From Candidatus Helarchaeota archaeon (GTDB lineage Archaea > Asgardarchaeota > Lokiarchaeia > Helarchaeales > RDOG01): DNA of 64,000 nt. A program made the translations under genes and the position numbers. The DNA is taken from the NCBI GenBank assembly GCA_019058315.1, contig JAHPZH010000001.1:817208-881207 (forward strand), in the 5' to 3' direction. Every line of letters begins with the position of its first letter. The first letter of the stretch is position 1. The notes beneath the pieces are model-generated. The model did no database searches. It had not been told where the DNA came from and was given only the letters and a program-made list of their open reading frames with translations. Shown here one piece after another: positions 25,616-33,413 of this stretch.

Positions 25616-27857
25616 AAAAGATATTAATGACAATATTGACAAATTCATAGCGTGGATAGGATTTTTTATATCAGATTTTCTTCTCGAATACTCCCTTAAT
25701 CTATTTGAAATGTTTAAAGAGAACTACCAAAACGATCCTGAAAAATATGTTGCCTTTGAAATATTTGATTCATGGAAAGATCAAACCAATCGTAGGAATG
25801 AATTAGAAGATAAAAATAAAGCTCAATTTTGTATAGAATCAATATTGATGTTTCTAATTAAAATTTTATTTTTAAGAATTTGCGAAGATAAAGGAATTTA
25901 CCCCCATTCCTTAAAGAAAATTGTATTATACGGTAGAACCGCATTATTAAATAATGAAATCAAAGATGATGACGTTTTAAACTCAATTTTTAAAAGAATT
26001 ATCGAATTATCACCCAATTATTTTAATTACGGAGTATTACACTGGCATTTAACTCAAGACAAAATTTTTAATGAATATCTAAATAGAATTATCGATTTTT
26101 TCTATCGATTTGATTTTAAGAACTTAGACTGGGATATTTTAGGTAATATTTATGAAAAATGTATATTTAAAGAAAGGAGGAAATCCTTAGGTCAATTTTA
26201 TACTCCAATTGAAATTATTGATTATATACTTGAAAAAACAGGTTATAGAGCAAGTTCAGAAATTGAAAATCTGAAAGTTATAGACCCTTGTTGTGGTTCC
26301 GGTTCATTTTTGATTCGAGCGATTAAAAAATTAATAGAGAGATATAAAATAAAATATCAAACGGATATTTTTTCTCCAAAGCAAGCAGAAAATGTTCTCA
26401 AGAGTATAACAAATAACATTTATGGATTTGAAATAAACAATTTTGCATGTTTTCTAGCAAAAATGAATATAATCTTTCAAATCATTGAGCTTTATTATCT
26501 TGTACTTAAAAATAACAATTCATATAAGCAAGATCCTTTTCACATCCTTAATATTGATGTGTTAAATCTTAAATTTACGGAAATTGAGCCTTTAATTGGA
26601 AGTATAAAACCTGATATTGTTGTAGGAAATCCTCCATATGTTTTCATTAGAGATTTGCCAGAATCTGAAAGAAAAAGAATTCAAGCTCTCGAACTAGAAA
26701 CAAACAAAGGACAGTGGGATTTATATCAATTATTTATTGAAATCGGAATAAAACTGTTAAATGAAGGAGGATATTTTGGATATATCGTCCCAGATAGCAT
26801 CCTAGCTAATAGTGAAAGGGGAGTTGTTCGAGAATTCATCAATAATAATTGTAATATTGAAATTGTGCATCATGTTGGAAAGAAATTCAAAATGCCCGTT
26901 GTATCAAATGTTATTCTAATACTTCAAAAAGCAAGTGAACCCAACTATGATACAGAAACAAACCTGATTTTTAGCTCAGATGAGAGAGAAATAGTCAATA
27001 CAATACAACAAAGAGAAATTAAGGAAAATTGGGATTATAAATTCTATTTACATTTATCCAAGGAAGATGATAAATTAATTAAAAAATTGAAAGAGTTTCC
27101 AACTATTGAAGAAATTGATAAAAATAATCCCAAAATTAATATTAAAATCAGTAGAGGTGTGGAATTAACCAAGAAAGGCAAGATCTTTTACTGTTCTAAT
27201 TGTAAAATTTATTATCCCTTACCTGAAAAACAAAATAAATGTAGGATTTGTGGAAATGATTTTGTTGTTAATTCGATTGAAACTATTGTAAATGAAAAAA
27301 AAATAGATGAAAATTATAAATTATTTGTTTCAGACCTTAATAGATATAAAATTCAGAAATATCAATATATTGCTATAAATAAGGAAGGGATTAATTATAA
27401 AAATCCAGAAATTTATCTCCCAAATCGGATAATAGTTAGACAATTAAGTGAAAGTGGGCTAATCTGCGCAACTATAGAACCAGAAGGAGCTTACACTAGT
27501 CAAAGCATTTACAATATTAATACAAATTTAAATCCTTATTATTTGTTAGGTATAATTAATTCAAAATTAATGAGTTACTATTTTTCTAAGATTTTTGGCA
27601 GTTATAAATCTCTTTTCCCAAGAATTTTAATTGAATATATCAAAAAATTACCTTTAGCGATTGCTGATAAAAATATCGAATCCCAGATTGAAAATTTAAT
27701 AAAAAAAATACTTAATCTTAATATTAAAGAAGTGAACGAAGGTAAAAAATTCTGTTTAATGGATTTTCAACCCCAAATTGATAGTTTGGTTTTTAATCTG
27801 TATGGTTTAAATTTATCTGAAAAGTTGCTTGTCCGAAATTTTTTTGATGCAATTTGA
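25560..27857 (+). CDS. N6-adenine DNA methyltransferase, type IIG/Eco57I-like, with zinc ribbon
   Basis: A 765-residue DNA methyltransferase. The order is a helical N-terminal domain (1-200), motif X-like GQFYTP (211-216), SAM motif I VIDPCCGSGSFL (240-251), and catalytic motif IV NPPY (357-360). A C4 zinc ribbon follows (C545, C548, C561, C564), inserted before a C-terminal target-recognition region with paired GIINSKL-type motifs (~655-700), as in Eco57I/type I specificity segments. It should methylate adenine N6. The TTG at 25560 opens the frame within the nuclease gene; ATG 25572 is a likely alternative. Neither has a clear Shine-Dalgarno, so translation is probably coupled to the nuclease. 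Partner nuclease and shared upstream repeats support restriction-modification. Confidence 0.85.
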   Translation: MIFWMIYELKKENTKFFPKKDINDNIDKFIAWIGFFISDFLLEYSLNLFEMFKENYQNDPEKYVAFEIFDSWKDQTNRRNELEDKNKAQFCIESILMFLIKILFLRICEDKGIYPHSLKKIVLYGRTALLNNEIKDDDVLNSIFKRIIELSPNYFNYGVLHWHLTQDKIFNEYLNRIIDFFYRFDFKNLDWDILGNIYEKCIFKERRKSLGQFYTPIEIIDYILEKTGYRASSEIENLKVIDPCCGSGSFLIRAIKKLIERYKIKYQTDIFSPKQAENVLKSITNNIYGFEINNFACFLAKMNIIFQIIELYYLVLKNNNSYKQDPFHILNIDVLNLKFTEIEPLIGSIKPDIVVGNPPYVFIRDLPESERKRIQALELETNKGQWDLYQLFIEIGIKLLNEGGYFGYIVPDSILANSERGVVREFINNNCNIEIVHHVGKKFKMPVVSNVILILQKASEPNYDTETNLIFSSDEREIVNTIQQREIKENWDYKFYLHLSKEDDKLIKKLKEFPTIEEIDKNNPKINIKISRGVELTKKGKIFYCSNCKIYYPLPEKQNKCRICGNDFVVNSIETIVNEKKIDENYKLFVSDLNRYKIQKYQYIAINKEGINYKNPEIYLPNRIIVRQLSESGLICATIEPEGAYTSQSIYNINTNLNPYYLLGIINSKLMSYYFSKIFGSYKSLFPRILIEYIKKLPLAIADKNIESQIENLIKKILNLNIKEVNEGKKFCLMDFQPQIDSLVFNLYGLNLSEKLLVRNFFDAI

Positions 27858-27905
27858 AATATCTTAAACGGTTGGATTTATTAAAACAATTTCAATTTTT
27901 TTATT

Positions 27906-29306
27906 ATGAATGTCGAATCTCATAGTGGTAGTATTTGGTTCAAGGAAATATTTAATGCAAAAAATATTGCAATAATCGGTGCATCAGAAGATACAACAAA
28001 ATTAGGTTATAGAGTTACGCAGATTTTTCTTAAATCTGATTGTAATATTCTTCCTGTTCATCCCCAAGCTAAAGAAATTTTAGGTCTAAAGGTATATACT
28101 TCAGTTAGAGAAATACCTACAAATGTTGACCTCGCGGTTATTTTGGTTCCTCCAAAAATAGTACCCCAAATAATTCAAGAATGTGGGGTTAAGGGGATTA
28201 AATATGTTGTCATAACAACTGAAGGCTTTGGAGAAAGTGGAGAAGAAGGAATTAAATTAAAAAATGAGATAAAAAAATTATTTAAAACCTATAATATTCA
28301 TGCTATTGGGCCAAATACTATGGGAGTCGTCGATGTTCATAAAAGATTCAGCACATCATTTGTTGATCATAGCATGTTACGACCTGGAAATGTCTCAATA
28401 TCAGCACAAACTGGTATATTAACAGGAGCTCTTCTGCATTACATAAATCTCACTAAAAATATCAAGATTTGTAAATCAATTGATTTGGGGAATAAAATTG
28501 AACTCGATCATGCAGATGTTCTTGAATATTTAGCTGAAGATGAGAAAACAGAAGTTATTATGATGTATATTGAGGGAATTTCTGACGGGAAGAAATTCTT
28601 AAATTCTTTAAAAAAGACAATTAAAAAAAAGCCGGTAATTATATTAAAAGGAGGAGCAACTGAAGCAACCCAAAGAATTGTGAAATCACACACTGGGAGT
28701 ATTGCTGGATCTATTGAAGTATTTGATAATATTGTAAAACAAGCTGGCGCAATTCGAGCTCATACTTACGAAGAAATGATTGAATTAGCTAAAGGGTTTT
28801 CTTATATGTCTCTTCCTAAGGGTAATAGATTTGCAATTATCACAGGAAGTGGGGGTGCCTCTGTAACTACAGCCGATACTGGAGTCCGGTATGGGCTGGA
28901 ACTAGCTACCTTTTCCAAATCTACAACAGAAAAATTAATGGAAGTAGTTCAAAATTCAGAAAAAATTCGAAATCCAGTCGATATATGGCCAGCAGGTCTG
29001 AATCAAGGATTATGTGAAATCTATACCAAAACAATTTCAATTCTTGATCAAGATGAAAATGTAGATGCCATTATACCCCTAGTTTTTCGGGTGAAGGATT
29101 TCCTATGGGATCCTAAGGACGTTGTAAAAGTATGTATGGAATGTAAAAAACCAGTATTTGTTGCGGTACAAGGCCATGATGTCCAAGGGGCTCGCAATGA
29201 ATTTGAAAAAAATAATATCCCTACTTTTAGTTTTGGTGAAAAAGCAGCTTTTGTTTTAAGTCAGATGTGGAACTATAAAAAAACACTTGAAATTTTAAAA
29301 AATTAA
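27906..29306 (+). CDS. ADP-forming acyl-CoA synthetase, alpha-type subunit
   Basis: A 466-residue protein with an N-terminal CoA-binding Rossmann domain (IAIIGASED, residues 21-29) and two succinyl-CoA-ligase-like flavodoxin-fold domains. The second domain contains the phosphohistidine loop KSHTGSIAG (H262). ADP-forming acetate/acyl-CoA synthetases make ATP from acyl-CoA in archaeal sugar and amino-acid fermentation. Full-length fused enzymes are ~700 residues and add an ATP-grasp beta domain; that is absent here and no beta subunit lies nearby, so it must come from elsewhere in the genome. The gene starts 48 bases after the methyltransferase, probably as a separate unit. Substrate cannot be read from the sequence. 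Confidence 0.8.
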   Translation: MNVESHSGSIWFKEIFNAKNIAIIGASEDTTKLGYRVTQIFLKSDCNILPVHPQAKEILGLKVYTSVREIPTNVDLAVILVPPKIVPQIIQECGVKGIKYVVITTEGFGESGEEGIKLKNEIKKLFKTYNIHAIGPNTMGVVDVHKRFSTSFVDHSMLRPGNVSISAQTGILTGALLHYINLTKNIKICKSIDLGNKIELDHADVLEYLAEDEKTEVIMMYIEGISDGKKFLNSLKKTIKKKPVIILKGGATEATQRIVKSHTGSIAGSIEVFDNIVKQAGAIRAHTYEEMIELAKGFSYMSLPKGNRFAIITGSGGASVTTADTGVRYGLELATFSKSTTEKLMEVVQNSEKIRNPVDIWPAGLNQGLCEIYTKTISILDQDENVDAIIPLVFRVKDFLWDPKDVVKVCMECKKPVFVAVQGHDVQGARNEFEKNNIPTFSFGEKAAFVLSQMWNYKKTLEILKN

Positions 29307-29321
29307 TAATATATGATTAGT

Positions 29322-30620
29322 TTACTCCAATTGAATATAATCTGATTGAAGGCGAAGAATTTCATCTAACATCTTCTCAGCTTGAGTAGCGCTGTCCACA
29401 ACAGGGTCTACAAGGAGTGCTTGTAATGCTATATCTTTAGATTTAGTTAGAACTGCTTCAACCACGAGATCTTGCACTGATGCTTGATTTCGAAGTAGTC
29501 CCGCAAGCCCTTTAGGATAGTCTCCGAGTTTAACTGGATGAATACCGTCTTTATTTATAATTCCAGGGCATTCAACCACAAGATCCCTCGGCAGATTTGT
29601 AATAATATCCTCATTAGGCAGATTTACCGTGAGTTCTTCATGATTTGAATTTGTTAGAATCCCCTCAATGATTGGAATTGCCCGTTCTGGATCTGGTCTT
29701 ACAAGTCTTGCTCCTTTTCCCCTTTTTATTAGACTTCTCATTGTATCACCTGTGCTCAAAGTTGTTGCTTTATATAATCTATAAAATTCTTGACCTTTTT
29801 CAAAATCTGCCACTTCCCACCCCCATTGTATATATTCTCCAATATGAGAATCTGGTGTATAAAAGAGATACCCAAATTTTTCAAGCATATATTTAACGAG
29901 ATCAACGTCAAAAGCTGTTATTTTTCGAAAATATTCAGGTCCCTTCTTACGTATTTCGGGATAGGCATCTTTTCCAGAATCGCGATATTTTACTTCTAAC
30001 ACTGCGGCGAAATGATTTAATCCCCCTGCTTTAATTTTGAGTTTAGAAAATGGAACCCCAAGGAGTTGAGGAAGGTAAATTTGAGCTGCTGCAATTGCAT
30101 GACAAAGCCCAACAAATTTAAGCGAAGGAAACTTTCGTTTAATTGCAAGACAAACTCGACTCATAGGATTAGAAAAATTGATAAATAATGCGTTTGGACA
30201 GATTTTTTGAACATCTGAACAAATTTCGAGAATTGGAGGAATAACTCTTAAAGAATGGAAAAAACCACCAGGCCCTCCATTTTCACCATAAACTTGTTTA
30301 TTGCCAAATTTTCGTGGAATGTTAAAATCCATTTCCCAAAGTTCGAAACGTGGAGTTACTTCTATAGAATTGATGATAAAGGTCGCGTTTTTCAAGGCAT
30401 CTGATCGACTAGTCGTAGTTTCTAATGTAAAGTCTAATTTTTTCTTATCAATTGCGGATTGACAAGATTGATAAACCATATCTAATGATTTCTGATCTAT
30501 ATCATGAAGGGTAATAGTGGAACCTCTCAAAACTTCGCTAGCCAGGATATTTCCTACGGTTCCTAATCCAAATTGTAAGGATCCCGCTCCAGTTAAAACA
30601 ATTTTTTCTTTACTCGACAT
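29322..30620 (-). CDS. GH4 family NAD-dependent glycosidase, copy 1
   Basis: A 432-residue GH4 enzyme. The NAD-binding GAGS loop is at residues 11-14, the NPMSRVC segment at 151-157 and the metal-site GLCH has C173-H174, with GGLNH (N202-H203) following. GH4 enzymes hydrolyse alpha or beta glycosides by an oxidation-elimination mechanism needing NAD and Mn2+. Family members act on alpha-glucosides, alpha-galactosides or galacturonides, and the exact sugar cannot be assigned. No signal peptide: intracellular. It is the last of three tandem paralogues; its C terminus converges on the acyl-CoA synthetase gene. The ATG lacks a Shine-Dalgarno and follows an AT-rich leader that is shared nearly identically with copy 2. 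Confidence 0.88.
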   Translation of the reverse strand: MSSKEKIVLTGAGSLQFGLGTVGNILASEVLRGSTITLHDIDQKSLDMVYQSCQSAIDKKKLDFTLETTTSRSDALKNATFIINSIEVTPRFELWEMDFNIPRKFGNKQVYGENGGPGGFFHSLRVIPPILEICSDVQKICPNALFINFSNPMSRVCLAIKRKFPSLKFVGLCHAIAAAQIYLPQLLGVPFSKLKIKAGGLNHFAAVLEVKYRDSGKDAYPEIRKKGPEYFRKITAFDVDLVKYMLEKFGYLFYTPDSHIGEYIQWGWEVADFEKGQEFYRLYKATTLSTGDTMRSLIKRGKGARLVRPDPERAIPIIEGILTNSNHEELTVNLPNEDIITNLPRDLVVECPGIINKDGIHPVKLGDYPKGLAGLLRNQASVQDLVVEAVLTKSKDIALQALLVDPVVDSATQAEKMLDEILRLQSDYIQLE

Positions 30621-30700
30621 AGATTAAAAATAATATAAACTCATTATAAATTTTTTTTATTCTATATCTTTCAAATTCTTGATTTTTGTGAGTTTATTCC

Positions 30701-31999
30701 TTACTCCAAATAAATGTAATCTGATTCAAGACGAAGAATTTCATCTAACATCTTCTCAGCTTGAGTGGCGCTGTTAACAAGTGGGTCTACAAGGAGTGCT
30801 TGCAGAGCTATTTCTTTAGATTTAGTGAGGACTGTTTCAACCGCAAGATCTTGCACTGAAGCTTGATTCCGAAGTAGTCCCGCAAGTCCTTTGGGATATT
30901 CTCCGAGTTTAATGGCATGAATACCATCATTATTTATGATCGCGGGGCATTCAACTACAAGATCGCTAGGTAAATTTGTAATAATATCATCATTAGGTAG
31001 ATTAACAGAAAGCTCTTCATGATTTGAATTGGTCAGAATCCCCTCAATAATTGGAATCGCCCGTTCTTGATCTGGTCTTACAAGTCGTGAACCTTTTCCT
31101 CTTTTTATTAACTTTCTCATTGTTTCACCTGTGCTCAATGTTGTTGCTTTATATAGGTTGTAAGCGTTTTGAAATTTTTTAAAATCTATTATTTCCCACG
31201 CCCATTGTATAAATTCTCCAATATGTGAATCTTCTGTATAAAAGAGATAACCGAATTTTTCAAGCATATATATAACGAGGTCAACGTCAAAAGCTGTCAT
31301 TTTTTGAAAATATCCAGGTCCCTTTTTTCGTATTTCAGGATAGGCATCTTTTCCAGTATCACGATATTTCACCTTTAATAATGCAGCAAAATGATTTAAT
31401 CCTCCTGCTTTAATTTCGATATTAGCAAATGGAACCCCGAGGAGTTGGGGAAGGTGAATTTCAGCAGCCAAAATTCCATGACAGAGCCCTACAAAATTAA
31501 GAGAAGGAAATTTCCGTTTAATTGCCAGACAAACTCGACTCATTGGATTAGAAAAATTGATAAATAATGCATTTGGACAGATTTTTTTGACATCTGAACA
31601 AATTTCGAGAATTGGAGGAATAACTCTTAATGAATGGAATAACCCCCCAGGACCACCATTTTCACCATTTATTTGTTTAACACCAAATTTCCTTGAAATA
31701 TTAAAATCCATTTCCCATAGTTCGAATCGGGGGGTTACTTCTATAGAATTGATGATAAAAGTAGCGTTTTTTAGGGCATCTGATCTACTAGTTGTAGATT
31801 CTAATGTGAAATCTAATTTCTTCTTATCAATTGCGGATTGACATGCTTGATGAACCATATCTAATGATTCTTGATTTATATCGTGAAGAGCAATGGTGGA
31901 GCCTTTCAAAACTTCGCTAGCTAGGATACTTCCCACAGTTCCTAATCCAAATTGTAAGGATCCCGCTCCAGTTAAAACAATTTTTTCTTTACTCGACAT
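30701..31999 (-). CDS. GH4 family NAD-dependent glycosidase, copy 2
   Basis: A second 432-residue GH4 enzyme with the same GAGS, GLCH (C173-H174) and GGLNH motifs. It is closest to copy 1, including a 23-base identical stretch around and upstream of the start. Differences cluster in residues ~175-300, which follow the metal ligands and should shape the substrate pocket: copy 1 has CHAIAAAQIY, this one CHGILAAEIH. Intracellular. Separated by 80 bases from copy 1 and 78 from copy 3, so each may have its own promoter or all may share a transcript. Confidence 0.88.
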   Translation of the reverse strand: MSSKEKIVLTGAGSLQFGLGTVGSILASEVLKGSTIALHDINQESLDMVHQACQSAIDKKKLDFTLESTTSRSDALKNATFIINSIEVTPRFELWEMDFNISRKFGVKQINGENGGPGGLFHSLRVIPPILEICSDVKKICPNALFINFSNPMSRVCLAIKRKFPSLNFVGLCHGILAAEIHLPQLLGVPFANIEIKAGGLNHFAALLKVKYRDTGKDAYPEIRKKGPGYFQKMTAFDVDLVIYMLEKFGYLFYTEDSHIGEFIQWAWEIIDFKKFQNAYNLYKATTLSTGETMRKLIKRGKGSRLVRPDQERAIPIIEGILTNSNHEELSVNLPNDDIITNLPSDLVVECPAIINNDGIHAIKLGEYPKGLAGLLRNQASVQDLAVETVLTKSKEIALQALLVDPLVNSATQAEKMLDEILRLESDYIYLE

Positions 32000-32077
32000 A
32001 GATTAAAAATAATATAAGATTATTTTAAATTTTTTTAGAGCTTTTTAAGTCTAAAAACTCATTTTAGAATTTTTACA

Positions 32078-33376
32078 TTACTCCAAATGAATGTAATCGG
32101 ATTGAAGGCGCAGAATTTCATCTAACATCTTCTCAGCTTGAGTTGCACTGTCTACTACGGGGTCTACTAGGAGTGCTTGTAATGCTATATCTTTAGATTT
32201 AGTGAGAATTGCTTCGACTACAAGATCTTGCACTGAGGCTTGATTCCGAAGAAGTCCAGCAAGACCCTTTGGATATTCCCCGAGTTTAACAGCTTGGAGT
32301 CCATTTTTATTTATAATTGCTGGACATTCAACTACAAGATCTTTTGGAAGGTTTGTGATAATATCATTATTAGGTAAATTAACCGAAAGTTCTTCATGAT
32401 TTGAATTCGTCAGAATCCCTTCAATGATTGGAACTGCACGTTCTGGATCCGGTCTTACTAATCGTGATCCTTTTCCTCTTTTTATTAAACTTCTAATTCT
32501 CTTACCTGAACTATTAGTTATTGCCTTATACAGATCATAAAAACCTCGTACTCCTTCGATATCTGCTATTTCCCACGCCCATTGTATATATTCTCCATAA
32601 TGAGAGTCTGTGGTATAAGGCATATATCCAAATTTGTCAAGGATATATCTACTAAGATGGACATCAAGATTTTCTATTTTTTTTAGATATTCAGGAGCTT
32701 TCTTGCGGACATCAGGATAGGCATCTTTTCCAGAATCACGATATTTTAATTCTAATACTACTCCGAAATGATTTAGTCCACCAGCTTTAATATAGAGGTT
32801 GGATAACGGAGTCTTAAGCATTCTAGGTAGGTGAATTTGAACAGATACAATTTCATGACAGAGGCCAACGAATTTAAGAGCTGGAAATTTTCTTTTAATC
32901 GATAAGCAAATACGACTCATCGGGTTAGAATAATTAATAAATAATGCATTTGGGCAAAATTTTTGGACATCTGAACATATTTCTAAAATAGGTGGAATGA
33001 TTCTCAAGGAATGAAAGAATCCTCCAGGACCACCATTTTCACCAAAAATTTGTCTATTACCAATCTTCCTTGGGATATTATAATCCATTTCCCAAAGTTC
33101 GAATCGTGGAGTTACTTCTATAGAATTAATGATAAAAGTAGCGTTTTTCAAAGCATCTGATCGATTAGTTGTTGATTCTAAAGTAAAATCTAATTTTTTT
33201 TCATCAATAGCAGCTTGGCATGCTTGATGAGCCAAGCCTAAAGATTCGGAATCTATATCATGAAGACAGATAGTGGATCCTTTTAATACTTTGCTGGCTA
33301 GAATACTGCCTGCGGTCCCTAATCCAAATTGTAATGAGCCAGCTCCTATTAAAACAATTTTTTCTTTGTTCGACAT
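32078..33376 (-). CDS. GH4 family NAD-dependent glycosidase, copy 3
   Basis: The most divergent of the three GH4 paralogues, also 432 residues with GAGS, GLCH and GGLNH intact. Its middle part differs most: after the metal site it reads CHEIVSVQIHLPRMLKTPLSNL, and around residue 245-290 it has YMPYTTDSHYGEYIQ. A different but related substrate is therefore likely. First of the tandem set in the direction of transcription; it starts 37 bases after the methyltransferase gene ends. Confidence 0.88.
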   Translation of the reverse strand: MSNKEKIVLIGAGSLQFGLGTAGSILASKVLKGSTICLHDIDSESLGLAHQACQAAIDEKKLDFTLESTTNRSDALKNATFIINSIEVTPRFELWEMDYNIPRKIGNRQIFGENGGPGGFFHSLRIIPPILEICSDVQKFCPNALFINYSNPMSRICLSIKRKFPALKFVGLCHEIVSVQIHLPRMLKTPLSNLYIKAGGLNHFGVVLELKYRDSGKDAYPDVRKKAPEYLKKIENLDVHLSRYILDKFGYMPYTTDSHYGEYIQWAWEIADIEGVRGFYDLYKAITNSSGKRIRSLIKRGKGSRLVRPDPERAVPIIEGILTNSNHEELSVNLPNNDIITNLPKDLVVECPAIINKNGLQAVKLGEYPKGLAGLLRNQASVQDLVVEAILTKSKDIALQALLVDPVVDSATQAEKMLDEILRLQSDYIHLE

Positions 33377-33413
33377 AATTTAAAATTTTATGATAATATA
33401 TTAAATTCTTTCT

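Noticed and set aside
29322..33376. Triplication as an assembly artefact
   Set aside because: The copies differ throughout at the protein level and have distinct spacers, so they are real paralogues.
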